From assembly GCF_028583425.1 (NCBI RefSeq), contig NC_072806.1, forward strand, positions 31,790,001 through 31,854,000: DNA of 64,000 bases, read 5' to 3'. Position 1 is the stretch's first letter; every line of letters starts with the position of its first letter. This DNA is from Eublepharis macularius. Taxonomy: Eukaryota > Chordata > Lepidosauria > Squamata > Eublepharidae. Shown here piece after piece: positions 11,640-22,440 of the stretch. A model generated the notes under the pieces. That model was not told where the DNA came from. It made no database searches and saw only the letters and a list, made by a program, of their open reading frames with translations. The position numbers and the translations under genes are program-made.

Positions 11640-12981
11640 TTGTACAGTGTGTGACATACCCTTGGGAATAGTGCTCATGCTGTTAATGTTGACAACCACG
11701 AGGTCACTTGCCAGAGCATTACAATTCATGGCCTTTGGCAGTTCGCACCAAACTGTAAACCATAGGCCATATTATAGGTTCAGCAGAAGGGGTAAGTGGG
11801 ACTTTACAACCCACCGGCTTCCCTGCGACTTTAGAGTAAGTGGTTGTGACTGCAGTGCTAAAAAAACTTGTTTTCTGATTGGCTGGTGGTGGCAGTTTGG
11901 AAAATATGGTGGGGACGAAGCAACGTAAGAGGATTTCTGCTATTTTTGTATATGGATTTTCCTGGCAAATGAATCCATCCTGCCTGCTGACTTGCTCTTT
12001 GCAGCCACAAGTTGAAGGGGCTGGGTTGCTCCTGTGCCATATAATGTGCTTATTTTGCAAGATACCAAAGCCACTAGCAGGCGAGTGGAACAGAAATCAA
12101 GTGGAGCCTTTAATATTTAACCGAGTTTATTCAAATGTAAGCTTTGGTGACCTCACTTTTTCCAATGCACATGAAATGAAAATTTGACATGAACATTTAT
12201 TTCAAAAATCGCAGGGAGGGGGAAAGGAGGGGTGAGACGGAGTTGTGGCAGAGAGAGAAGGACTGGAAGTCACTGGTTGTTTACACTTCACAAATGATGG
12301 GAGCAATTTCAGGGCTTCCCATTTATTTTTTATTTATTCGAAATGCTTTTATCCTGCCTCCTCTCTGCAAACTCAAGGCAGAAGAGCAAAAGGGGACACA
12401 AACGTCACAAGTGTCCAGCAATCAGGGAAAACTAGTACACAAATTTAAGCACACAATTAAAAATATATATATTAAAAAGTGTAACAAGCACAGTCAAAGA
12501 CAGTTTCTCCTCCACCTAGTGCCCTGTGGATCAAAACACTCTTACATGCCATCCTGCAGAAAGCAAATGAAGGTACCCTCCACACCCATCCCTGCAGCCT
12601 AATCCAGAGGAATGGACCTACCACGGAGAATGCCCCACCACCAGACGCTCCCATGGGGTTCAGAGACAGAGAGATAAACCAAGGCCTTTTTAGGTCGGGA
12701 CAGACCAAATTCCAGAATTCTGCCCTGCGCTCCTTTCTTTTCCTCCTCCTTAGTTGATTTTTACCTTCAAAGTGTTTCCTTGGATAGAAATGATATCCTC
12801 AGTAAATTAATACCTTAGGCCTAGTTTAAAAGAAATTGTAGGATGTGGTCCCGTACCTCCTCAAAACCAGACTTTAAAGAGACAGAGTACCCTTTCATAG
12901 GAGAAGATTGTCGATCCAGTGTTGCAGACACTCTTGCCACGCACAGTTTACATCACTTGTGCACATGAGAAAGTGACTCTT
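11640..12981. other. Unassigned sequence
   Basis: No gene recognised. The segment 12320-12620 begins TTTATTTATTCGAAATGC and looks like a degenerate retroposon 3' end. The open frames at 11879-12187 and 12189-12602 have no recognised family. Confidence 0.35.
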
Positions 12982-13120
12982 GCAAATGTAGGCATCCTGG
13001 TCTTGCAGCTGTAATGGAGAGCCAAGCTGTAAAACCAGGACGCCTACATTTCCCATCAAAACTTGAGGGAAGCTGACAAGTGTCCAACCTGTGTCAGGCG
13101 TCCCTTGTAGCTGGGCTGTG
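12982..13120. mobile_element. Harbinger-like MITE (family B), partial copy
   Basis: It contains the right two thirds of the family B hairpin (GTAGGCATCCTGGTCTTGCA through CCAACCTGTGTCAGGCGTC). The left terminus is missing. Confidence 0.7.
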
Positions 13121-13203
13121 AGGCATTTACACCAAAGGTTGAGTCAGGGCTTGCACTGGTGTGTTCTATCTTGAAATGTTCCTGTGCAGTAAAGAAAAGC
13201 CTG

Positions 13204-13206
<3 letters not shown>

Positions 13207-13279
<73 letters not shown>
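13207..13279. repeat. (CT)n-(CA)n compound microsatellite
   Basis: About 21 CT units run directly into about 15 CA units. Open frames across it are low-complexity artefacts. Confidence 0.98.
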
Positions 13280-13282
<3 letters not shown>

Positions 13283-13932
13283 CCCCAGCGCAGTGGAAGA
13301 GAGGTGGTTCTTCCTATCTTTGTGTGCTGTGCCAATTTTGTGTTTGCAAGCAGTTTTTAACAGAATGTGGCCTCCCAGTTGTCTGTCTGCAGTTCATCTG
13401 GCCAACCACCACTTCCCTCAGAATATGTGACCTGGATTGAAGAGCTATCTACCCTCAGAGGGATCCCCTCCTGCATTTAATTCCTTGTTACTTGCTGTCA
13501 TGGTCTTTACGTTGGAAGGGAGCCATGCCGGTGCAGTGACTCATGAAGAGATGCTCCGGGCAGCCTCCTTGCAGGACAGCTAATGCTGCTTTCTGTTGCA
13601 GGACAGCCAATGCTGCTTTCTAATTACTCAAGCAACAGAATGTATAGCAATGCATTATTTTTCATACAAGTACTTACAAAAGTTGTAGGTGGCTGGTATC
13701 TTCCTCGAACTCCCTCCCCTGCTCAGAAGGGAGTGCTACTTCTAAGACTGCCTGTTACAACATGTACAAGCCTTATCTAAAGGCTTACAGAATTACTGTG
13801 TTTCAATCTGTATAAATGTGCATGCACATAATTACTTGATCTGTGGCCTGAAACCCCGTGGAGTTCATTACCAAGCATGGAAAATTCCTTTCCATGTGCT
13901 AAAACCGTCTTCTTTTGTCTTTTCTCTTCTAG

Positions 13933-14159
13933 TGTTCATCATGGGATCTGGGCTTTTGGTCTACCCTTTTGGTCTTGGTTCTACAACTGTGCGGAGACAC
14001 TGTGAGAATTCAAGCCTCTACTATGCAGGAGATTGCCAGATTGGCTGGGGGTACATGTTGGCGATCGTCGGCGTCATGCTGTCCGTCTTTTTGCCGTTCT
14101 TTGCAAAATATGCACCAAAAGAGCATGCCTCTCCGACTCCAATACCCACAATTTTATAG
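13933..14159 (+). CDS. LHFPL7: LHFPL-family tetraspan protein, last coding exon (LHFPL7/TMEM211-like)
   Basis: This is the terminal coding exon of a four-helix membrane protein of the LHFPL (lipoma HMGIC fusion partner-like) superfamily. Seen directly: acceptor TTTTCTCTTCTAG ends at 13932. The exon then opens in phase 1 and codes 74 residues to a TAG at 14157-14159. A hydrophobic segment (about residues 3-14) precedes an extracellular loop with two Cys (RRHCENSS and AGDCQIGWGY), then a final hydrophobic helix (MLAIVGVMLSVFLPFF) and a short tail. The Cys-x(n)-C-x-IGW(A/G)Y pattern is the LHFPL signature. The MYYGGKCRLGWGY-like loop of human LHFPL7/TMEM211, as I recall it, is nearer than LHFPL1, 2 or 6. 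Family cellular role: LHFPL proteins act as membrane partners of channels or receptors; LHFPL7 itself is poorly characterised. Upstream exons were not found between 1 and 13900, so they may lie outside the window or be too short to recognise. Paralogue assignment moderately sure; family assignment sure. Confidence 0.82.
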
Positions 14160-14505
14160 TATTTTATTTGTACCTAACTATAGACAAATTCTGTCTGCAA
14201 CCGAAGGACAGCAAAACTGTTAAAGCACTTCCTTTTTTAGCCATGGTGCTAAAGAGAGATGGAATCAGACACTACAAAGATCCAAAGTGCGCAGCTAAGT
14301 CTTCCGTACAGATGAAATATCCACCACTCTGGACCCGCAACAAAGTCTGATCAGCTGTTGAGAATGCTGCAGAGAATGGCTGAATGCTTCAGGAAAAAAA
14401 AGGAGAGAGAAATCTGTGTTTGTCCTCAAGATATCTGTCTACCTCCCAGTTTCTTTTTTGTGTTTCAAGATCTTTTGTAAAGCCTCACCTCACTTTTTAT
14501 ATCTT

Positions 14506-14511
14506 ATTAAA
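14506..14511 (+). promoter_or_regulatory. Candidate poly(A) signal of the LHFPL-like gene
   Basis: ATTAAA lies about 350 bases after the stop codon, in an otherwise unique-looking 3' region. No canonical AATAAA was noticed between the stop and this site. The assignment rests on position only. Confidence 0.4.
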
Positions 14512-15404
14512 TGTCAGGATTTTTGAAACCCCGTTGTTTGGAACCTGACAGGGCTATTTTGTTAGAGTTTATTTATACAATAAGTGGAGACCTTACAGAT
14601 CTAGTTTAGTAGGGGCAAGTTGTGTGCGAAAAAAGTGCGCCCTTTTGTTCTCTTTTGTTTTGTAAATTGGTACATACCAATAAGGTGCCTGGATATTGAA
14701 AATGTACAGGCTTGTCTTTTCGTATGGTCAAAGCATGAATCTCTGGACCGACCGCAACGTGATTGAGCTCATCTTTGACTAAAGAGGTGTGTCTGTTTCT
14801 AAAATACTTGGCCAATATTCAGGGGTGGCATTTCAGATTTTATCTGAACATCTGCCGATACCCAAGTCAGAACACCGTGGTCTGTCTAGCACTAACTTGT
14901 CTGCCCTGACTGCCAACGGCTCTCCAAAGTCTCGGGCAGAGGAAGGTCACAGCCAACACCTGCCAGCTGAGATGCTTCCATGGGAGGGACCAAGAATTGC
15001 ACCAGGGACTTGCTATATGCAAAGAGTCACAGCCTTTCAGTAGGAGAATGGGATTCTTCACACATTTTGAAAGCCCGTTATTGTGTATATTCAAGAGCAT
15101 CTGTTGTGGTTAAAATCTTATCCCATAGTAACTATCACAAAGGTATGAACACACATTAAAAGTCTCACAGTTTGTTTTTTTGTATTAGAGGGTTTTGGCA
15201 TACACTCTTAGAACACTGGCCCACGGATGTGCTTAGATCAACAGGTGCTGTCTGTAGAGCCGATGTGTTGGTGCTGGGATTCAGGCTTTTGGTCTAAATC
15301 CTGGGCGAAGGGGGGGAGGCCCTCCCACCTCCATAAATGGTGTCCTGTCTATTACTGAGCCCTTAACAACAGGCCCATTTGAACTCTTACATTCAACAGG
15401 AAAG

Positions 15405-15980
15405 TAGAAAAGAGCAAGAGTCCAGTAGCACCTATAAGAGTAACAAAATTTGTGGTAAAGCATGAGCTTTCATGAGTCACAGCTCACTTCTTCTGAGCTT
15501 CTTCTATCACAAATTAGACTAAATTAGACTAAATTTTGTTAGTCTTATAGGCGCTACTGGACTCTTGCTCTTTTCTGTTGCTACAGACAGACTGAGAGCC
15601 AAGCTACAAGTGACGCCTGACACAGGTTGGACACTTACCAGCGTCCCTCAAGTTTTGATGGAAAATGTAGGCGTCCTGGTCTTACAGCTTGGCTCTCCAT
15701 TTAATTGAAGTTTACAGAACCCCCCCCCCTTACACTCAGCGGAGGGGAAGGGGGGCGCCCAGTGAGAGTCCAATGCCTGCACTCCCCTCCTGACCGTGTG
15801 TTCTCCCTGCCATAGACTGCCGCTTTGTAAACTTCAATTAAATGGAGAGCCAAGCTGCAAGACCAGAACGCCTACATTTCCCATCAAAACTTGAGGGAAG
15901 CTGACAAGTGTCCAACCTGTGTCAGGCATCACTTGTAGCTTGGCTCTAACACGGCTACCCATCTTGATCTTAACTGGAAA
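15405..15980. repeat. Older dispersed repeat in inverted arrangement, interrupted by a MITE
   Basis: CAAGAGTCCAGTAGCACCTA (15417-) and its complement TAGGCGCTACTGGACTCTTG (15550-) form an inverted pair around a CAAATTAGACTAAATT duplication. The unit continues GTTGCTACAGACAGACT, is split at 15593 by the family B element, and resumes AACACGGCTACCCATCTTGA at 15947. A fragment of the same repeat is at 36795-36850, next to another family B element. Confidence 0.65.
15596..15946. mobile_element. Harbinger-like MITE (family B), long form
   Basis: Same GAGCCAAGC termini as the 200-bp copies, but 351 bp, because the centre carries an extra inverted block (TTTAATTGAAGTTTACA ... TGTAAACTTCAATTAAA) enclosing a GC-rich core. 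Flanks are TGA (15593-15595) and TAA (15947-15949). The host repeat reads CAGACTAACACGG when the element is left out, which points to an original TAA target. Copy 36429-36773 has the same long centre. Confidence 0.8.
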
Positions 15981-16585
15981 GGTTATTTATCTAGGCTACA
16001 ATTTTTACACGGAGTCATTGTGAAATAAATTGACCTGCTACAACAGCACCTCTTTTAGCAATAACTCTTAATTTTGATTTTTAAAATATCTGTAATGACA
16101 CGGGGCTCAACCCTGTGGCGCATGGAGTGTCCGCATGTGGTCATTTAAAACCCTTCGGCATGCATCTCGCAGCGTCCCCGTATGAGGATTAGAGGAGCGA
16201 AGCCACTTACGTTGAAATGCACATTTGATGCCAATGCAGTGAGAATGCTGGTCAGAAAGAGAGATGGGGATGAGGCCTCTTGTTGTTGGAAGGATGGTCT
16301 CGGTCCATCAGTTGGCGAGACTGGAGGGTGGGGGACAGTTGATTATGCTGGGACAGGCATTTGTGAATTGTATCATGCAACTTGGAGTAAATGGAGCCCA
16401 CGGTTTCTGGCCCATCAGAACACAACTTAAATTTAAGGAGGGAAGGAAAAAGCAAAATATTCTGAGGTCTGATAGCAGCAGTGGTGTTTGCTGTAGCTTT
16501 GCTGCTTTCACAAACTACATTAAAAACCCACCATTTGCTTCATACAAACAAGCATCACGCACACTTGCTCTCCCACTCTGTGTGT

Positions 16586-16800
16586 GGTAGAGAATGCCTT
16601 CAAGTCACAGCTGACTTACGGCGACCCCTAGTTGGGTTTCATGGTAAGAGACTAATAGAGGTGGTTTGCCATTGCCTGCCTCTGCAACCCTGGTCTTCCT
16701 TGGAGGTCTCCCATCCAATTGCTAACCAAGGCCGAACCTGCTTAGCTTCTGAGATCTGATGAGATCAGGCTCACTTGGGCTATCCAGGTCAGAGCTCCAC
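16586..16800 (-). repeat. 5S-rRNA-derived SINE (SINE3-like), reverse orientation
   Basis: GGTCTCCCATCCAATTGCTA and CTGCTTAGCTTCTGAGATCT are the complement of the 5S rRNA box region (AGCTAAGCAGGG ... GGATGGGAGACC). A body with CACAGCTGACTTACGGCGAC follows. Other copies lie at 28116-28327 and 39655-39815. Confidence 0.85.
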
Positions 16801-17210
16801 ACTGTGTACAGAGGAATAATGCTCCAAATATGTCCCTCAAAATAATTGCTTGTAATTTTTTTTTCAGGTAGAATTTTCAAACAATTATTGTTTTTTAACA
16901 TATCTTTAAAAGAATGAGCACTATATTGCATGCGAGTCCATGGAGGGCAAATGATTGCAGAGTAAATGAACTCAGCGGGCAAGTAGTTGTGGTTGGAGGC
17001 ACTGGCAGGCGCACTGAGGATTTACACATTTTCATCTGTGACTTGTAATGCTCTCAGATTCAGGGAGAACTGGTACAAAGTCTTCCCTTACTAGAGGGAA
17101 GCTAGACAGAGCTGCATAGGAACTTTGGAAGCTGGTGTAATATGGCAGTTGAGACAATGATTCAGAAAGTCCTTGATTCAAATCCTGCCTCTTGTAGTAG
17201 CAAAATAACA

Positions 17211-17646
17211 AGTCTCTTTACAGGAGATGACTTGGTGTGTGTTCATCAAGTGTAGGGAGATGCAATGGTAGCCGGGAAGCGTAGTTTAAAAAGACCAAGC
17301 CGGTGGAGATCGCTCCTCAGAAGGTTTGTTAATTTCATCTTCACCTCTGGGAAGGCTCTGTCAATTTCATCTCTCCAGTCTAAAACGGTGTGGGATTGCA
17401 ACCAGAGGGGCAGCCAGGAATGGAAATGGGCTGGAGCAGCCTTCCAGAGCCGGGCTTGGACCTGGAGAGGATACAATGGGCTGAAGTTTCCCTTCTGGTA
17501 TTTCATAGCCCCTCCCCACAGCTCCAGTGTCTAGCAAAGCCTTTGCCCTGCCGCCGGCTCTGTCTTTTTAAACTATCCTTCCCAGCTAACATTGCATCTC
17601 CTGACAGACGTTCTTCACGTGTCAGATGTCTCGTGTAGAGAGACTC
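17211..17646. mobile_element. DNA-transposon-like repeat (family G), copy 2
   Basis: Closely matches 2067-2488 over its whole length, including GGAATGGAAATGGGCTGGAG and GCAAAGCCTTTGCCCTGCC. The right end reads TGTCTCGTGTAGAGAGACTC, the complement of the GAGTCTCTACAC left end of copy 1. Family unassigned. Confidence 0.72.
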
Positions 17647-17720
17647 AAAGAGGGCTGCACAAGCATGAAGCAAAAAGCAAGAGACGATGCAGTGGGAGAA
17701 TTAATTTTAATTCATTCTAC

Positions 17721-17757
17721 GACCCCTACACGTTTCACATATGCTTCATCAGGCGGA
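17721..17757 (-). ncRNA. Hammerhead-ribozyme-like motif
   Basis: On the minus strand the order is CTGATGA, a short GCATATG stem-like segment, GAAAC, then GTGTAGG and GGTC. CUGAUGA and GAAA are the two invariant core boxes of hammerhead ribozymes, which are known in Penelope-like elements and retrozymes. A weaker counterpart lies in the right arm (19820-19851). Activity is not established from sequence. Confidence 0.5.
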
Positions 17758-18407
17758 TTTGAAATAAATACAATAATAAATAAAAACCTTAAAAGCATTA
17801 ATTAAAAAAAAAACACTTTTAAAAGACAAAATGAACTAAGCATATGAAGAAAATAAGCATTTCCAAAGCATATAATATTGGGTTCAGGAAATTCTTTCAC
17901 AGATACAGTACAGAGGCACATTTAGACATAATAAGGTTTTATAAAACATAATAAGTGTATAGATGTATTATAACTGAACTGTAAAATATCATAGTCGGAA
18001 TGCTTCCCACAACAGTGTTTAAGCAAAATGAGTGGTGATCTGGCAGGTTTTTATCTTGAATCAGCAATAAGAGCTTCAGGCTTTTGTTTGACGTATGAGG
18101 GACCAAAGTCTGGAGTCTCTAAATCCACGCTCCTTCTTTTCCCATCAATGCACTATTGTTTTGAGGATCTGATTTGTATATAGCCCAAAATATGAAATCT
18201 GTGGGACATTTCTATGAAATGTACAAAAGGCACATGTGGGTTTTTTGCTATGAATGTTGCTATTATGTTTTTAGTTTCCTGGACATTTTACCCACACAAA
18301 TCTTGTCACACGGGTATTTTATGATGTAAATTACCCATTAGTAAAATTGTTAAGAAAATATTGTTTGTTATCATAATGATTAATGAATATTCGTACATAG
18401 TAAGTTT

Positions 18408-19358
18408 CAGGGCTTTTTTCAAGCTGGAACGCCCCAGAACTGCGTTCTGGCACCTTTTAAAAATACCCACGTGACGTGTCACGTGGGTATTTTTAAAATG
18501 GTCTGTTTGGGCCATTTTGGCCCGTTTGGGCCCAGAGAGGGCACAAAATGGCCCGAATGGAGCCGTGGTGAGCAGGGGAGGGTTCCCCTGCCCAGCAACA
18601 GCCCATTCCAGACTGACTCGGGTCCGATCCATGCCGTTTGGGGCCGTTTCGGCCATTTTGGGCCCAATTAGAGGCCAAAACGGCCAGGATCAGGCCACTG
18701 CTGAGTGGGGGAGGGTTCCCCCGCCTGGCAGTGGTTTGTTATAGGCCGTTTCAACCCCGATCTGGGCCACTGTGGGCCTATTTCAGCCATTTTGGACCCA
18801 TTTAGGGCCTGAAATGGCCAAGTTCAGGCCCAAAACAACCAGGATCGGGCCTCTGTTGGGCAGGAAACACTCCCCCACCCAGCAGCAGCTCGGTCCCAGC
18901 CATTTTGGGCCCCTTTTGGCCATTTTGGCCCCAATTCAGGCCCAAAATGGCCAGGATTGGGCCCTAAACAGACAGGTTTGGGCCGCTGCCAGGCGGAGGA
19001 GTGCTCTCCCGTGCAGTAGCAGCCTGTTCCAGGCTGATCCAGACCGTTTTGAGCCCATTTGGGCCTGAAATGGCCTGGATCTGGCCATTGCTGGGCAGGG
19101 AATGCTCCCCCATGGTGGAGAGGCCTGTTCTTGGCCAATTCAGGCCTAATCTGGGCTGAATTCCCCCCCCCCCCCCATGTAGCACGGGAGCGCTCTCGGG
19201 GCAGCCACGGCCTGCATGAGGATGTCACTTCTCGGAAGTGATGTCATCACACAGTCCCAGGAGCGTGTGCGCGCATGTAGTCAGAGGCACACCACCTCCT
19301 CCCAGGAGTTGCTCTGGGTGAGAGTTCACCCACCTCTTTCCCAAGAAAAAAAGCCCTA
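18408..19358. mobile_element. hAT-type element, 951 bp, with GGCCATTTTGGGCC-rich interior
   Basis: The CAGGGCTTTTTTCAAGCTGG left end and the AGAAAAAAAGCCCTA right end are shared with family A MITEs. The 8-bp duplication GTAAGTTT lies at 18400-18407 and 19359-19366. The interior is different: 500+ bp built from short palindromic units around GGCCATTTTGGGCC, also seen inside 50448-50958 and 63522-63967. Overlapping open frames on both strands (W/G/P-rich) are by-products of this composition. No transposase. Confidence 0.85.
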
Positions 19359-20797
19359 GTAAGTTTACAAAGTACACAATTTCTGCAAAGATAATGGCTC
19401 ACAGGTAAAGTGGATCTAGGTAAGATTAGTTGGGAATTCCTGGGTTAAAGAAAAGCCTGGAGCTCATATCACTGGTTTGAAATAAAAACCTGTCAGATCG
19501 CTGCCCTTTTTGCTCAAATTCTATTACTGTGGGAAGCATTCAGACTATGATATTTTACAGGTCAGTTACAATATGTCTGTATAAATACGTATTTTATAAA
19601 ACCTTCTGGTTCTTACTTATGTCTAAATGTGCAAACTGCCTTTGTACTGTATTTGTGAAAGAATTTCTTGAGTCCAATCTTATATGCTTCAATGTTTGCC
19701 TTTTGAAATGCTTATTTTCTTCATATACTCCAATCGTTCTGTCTTTTAAAAGGTGCGTTTTTAAAAATAATGCTTTAAAGGTTTTTATTTATTATTGTAT
19801 TTATTTCAGACCCCCCCAGTTGATGCATATGCCGTGTGCACAAGGGGTCGCAGAGGGAATTAAAATTAATTCTCCCACTGCACTCATTGTCTCTCGTCTT
19901 TTTTGTCAGATCTTGCCTCCATCATGAACTTGCCAGGTGGCCTTAGGCGAGCGGCTCTTATCCCCGCCTTAATTTCCCATGTGAAACATGAGGTGATTAA
20001 TACTGGCCTAGCTCACCAGAGTCCTAGAACATTTGAACGCAGTGCTAAACAGGAATATTATTGTTGTAGGCAGAAATTCAGAAAGAATAAATTATTGAGG
20101 ATTCTGAAGCCCACAAGACGCAGTTTACACTGGCAGCAGCATCACTGGGGGCAAATTGATGGTGTGATGAATAAAAAACGAATCTAAGAAAAGCAACTAA
20201 CAGGTTTTAAAAAATGCTGAAATGAGAGGAGGAGAAATTGGAACATTGCTGTCTTTTCTTTCCTAACCAATCGGTGCCTTTTAAACAACAAAAGATCAGT
20301 AATAAACCATTCGGTTCAAAAAATAAGTTCATCAGCCAGTGAAAACATTGTACAGTGTTGTAAAAAATTGTATTTCTCTGTGTGTGCGTTTTTTTATCTG
20401 TGTTGTGCAATGTTTACAACATCACTGAAATATTTCACTCGGAAAGTGGCTTGCTGGTGTGCACCAGGAGTCCTCTTTTGCAAAAATTGGATATCGGTGT
20501 ACCCAAGTAGGTTCCGGAGCTTATTCTGGTTGAAGAAGTTGTCATTGGCGAGAGTCTGGTTCTTGGTTTTTGTTTTGCATTTAAAGGATAGGAACAAAAA
20601 TCACTGCAACCAAAAACTCATTTCAAGGAATCTAAGAAGAGTGTTAGACTTATTTTTTTTTTCAAAAGTATGTATCAGAAAATGTAGATCAGTGCTTCCA
20701 TTTTGTATTTTTATTGTTTGAAGACTTTTGTTTTAAGTACGTGCCATTAATGGAGGCAGAAAAGCACTTCAGAGATTGTTAAGGGATTCTTTTAGTG

Positions 20798-21080
20798 CAG
20801 GGCTTTTTTTCTGGGAAAAGAGGTAGTGGAACTCAGGACTTCACAATGACACGTCACTTTGGGTCAGCTGGAACAAGAGGGGAGTTTTTTAAAGTTTAAA
20901 TCGCCCTCGGTGAAAATGGTCACATGGCCGGTGGCCCCGCCCCCTGATCTCCAGAGGCGCAGAGGGCGATCTAAACTCCCCTCTGTCTGGAGATCAGGGG
21001 GCAGGGCCACCGGCCATGTGACCATTTTCAAGAGGTGCCGGAACTCCATTCCAATGCGTTCCAGCTGGAAAAAAACCCTG
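20798..21080. mobile_element. hAT-type palindromic MITE (family A), copy 3
   Basis: 283 bp, with an exact 8-bp duplication TTTTAGTG at 20790-20797 and 21081-21088. Same hairpin arms as 448-764. Confidence 0.92.
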
Positions 21081-21629
21081 TTTTAGTGACACAGGAAGCA
21101 GTCAGTTTTAATTGAACCGTTAACCCTTGGAAGTGTGGCTAGTGGATGCATGTTTCCCTGTCAATAGATAAACATGGTAATCTTTTGACTACTGATGTGC
21201 CATGGCCAGTCTGTTCTCGTAATCCAACCCTGGTAAGAGAGTGACTGTTCAGAACCGTTGGAGAAAGAAGGCCCAGGAAGCGCCCGTCCCGCTGCCTCGC
21301 TGTTCCCTACTTCTTGGAACATCCAAGGCCTCTTGAGTGCTAGTTCATTGTGACCCACCCTGAGCCTGCTTGTGGGGCGGGCTATAAATTGAATATTTAA
21401 ATAAATAAATAATAGTTCATAAGAGTGTGAATAACAGACTCCGCTGCAAGAGAAACTCTAGTGAAGCCATGAAGAATTACATAATCAAGTGCTTCTGTGA
21501 GCTCAGAGTCAGAGGAGGCTGCCCGTTGTGTCCCTGCAGAGTTAACTTCTGTGTTGTTGTTCCTTTGCAGAACTTGTGATGTGACTGGAGCATTTGCCTG
21601 CTTCTAATGCAGAAATGGAATTTTTTTAA

Positions 21630-21850
21630 TCTTTTGATTCTGTATTCCACTTTTCTCACTAACGGACACCCAAAGCAGTTTATCGCATCCTTCTCCCTTC
21701 CTCTATCGCAACAACAATCCTATGAGGGAGTTTAGGCTGATAGACTTTGACGGGCCCAAGGCCCCACAAGTTTCCATGGCAGAGCAGGATTCGAACCTAG
21801 TTGTCCCAGGACCTAGTCCTCCACTCAGCAACGATGCCACACTGTCATTG
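21630..21850 (-). repeat. tRNA-derived SINE with LINE-like tail, reverse orientation
   Basis: A TCTGTATTCCACTTTTCTCA tail is followed by CAACAATCCTATGAGGGAG and GCAGAGCAGGATTCGAACCT, the reversed tRNA B-box string. The same order is found at 62310-62515 and, more degraded, at 42240-42470 and 46195-46315. Confidence 0.7.
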
Positions 21851-22189
21851 GTTACCTGCCCTTAGAGGAAACTGCCTGTTGCATCCTTAACCAAATCAAG
21901 AGTTGGACTTCCATGAGAGTGAAATGTGCTTCTGTTTATTATTTTTTATATTTGTTCTTTCAGCGATCAGGTGGAGAACTACAGGCTTCATGCTGAGGCT
22001 TCATTTGGACATCACAATAAACGTGACATGTTTAAACCAGTGGTACTCAGTCCACAGCTCACCGAGAGCCGCTTTTGCAATTACCATCAACTGAAGAAGC
22101 CATATTTACTTCCATCTCTGGCATGAGGCCTGCACCTTGGAAAGGTGCAGCTTACCCATTCTTCCAGCAGTGACTGTTTCAAGGTGGCA

Positions 22190-22440
22190 ACCATCTGCCA
22201 GCCTCCAGGTGGTAGCTGGAGATCTCCATTGGCCAACCTAGAGTTGCCAGCCTCCAGGTGGTAGCTGGAGATCTCCTGGAATTACAACTGATCTCCAGGC
22301 TGCAGGGATCAGTTCCCCTGGAGAAAATGGCTGCTTTGGAAGGTGGACTTTATAACATACCCAGCTGAGGATCCTCCCCTCCGCAAACCCTGCCTTCTCT
22401 AGGTTCCACCCCCCCCCCCCCGCAATCTCCCTATGCCAAC
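22190..22440. mobile_element. hAT-type MITE (family C), fragment
   Basis: It carries CAGCCTCCAGGTGGTAGCTGGAG twice in short succession (near 22197 and 22248), then GGAGAAAATGGCTGCTTTGG and a C-homopolymer run. The right terminus is missing and the start is locally duplicated. Confidence 0.75.

Larger units (their letters stand above)
17665..19912. mobile_element. Long inverted-repeat element, Penelope-like by design, split by a hAT insertion
   Basis: The outer arms match inverted: 17693-17728 (GTGGGAGAATTAATTTTAAT...CGACCCC) against 19845-19885 (GGGGTCGCAGAGGG...ATTAATTCTCCCAC). Matching continues inward, for example AACTGTAAAATATCATAGTC (near 17975) against GACTATGATATTTTACAGGT (near 19543), and GCACATTTAGACATAATAAG against the TATGTCTAAATGTGC string near 19620. 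The centre is interrupted at 18408-19358 by a later hAT element. No protein-coding region was recognised. A hammerhead-like motif sits near the left end. The Penelope relation is inference from the inverted design and that motif. Boundaries approximate. Confidence 0.6.

Noticed and set aside
11485-11928. 147-codon frame with a hydrophobic stretch (GIVLMLLML), considered as an upstream LHFPL exon
   Set aside because: It starts inside a family C MITE, lacks the LHFPL Cys and GxW motifs and has no matching splice sites.
18471-19241. Several overlapping long open frames on both strands, rich in Trp, Gly and Pro
   Set aside because: Produced by the GGCCATTTTGGGCC palindromic interior of a hAT element; no start context or domain.
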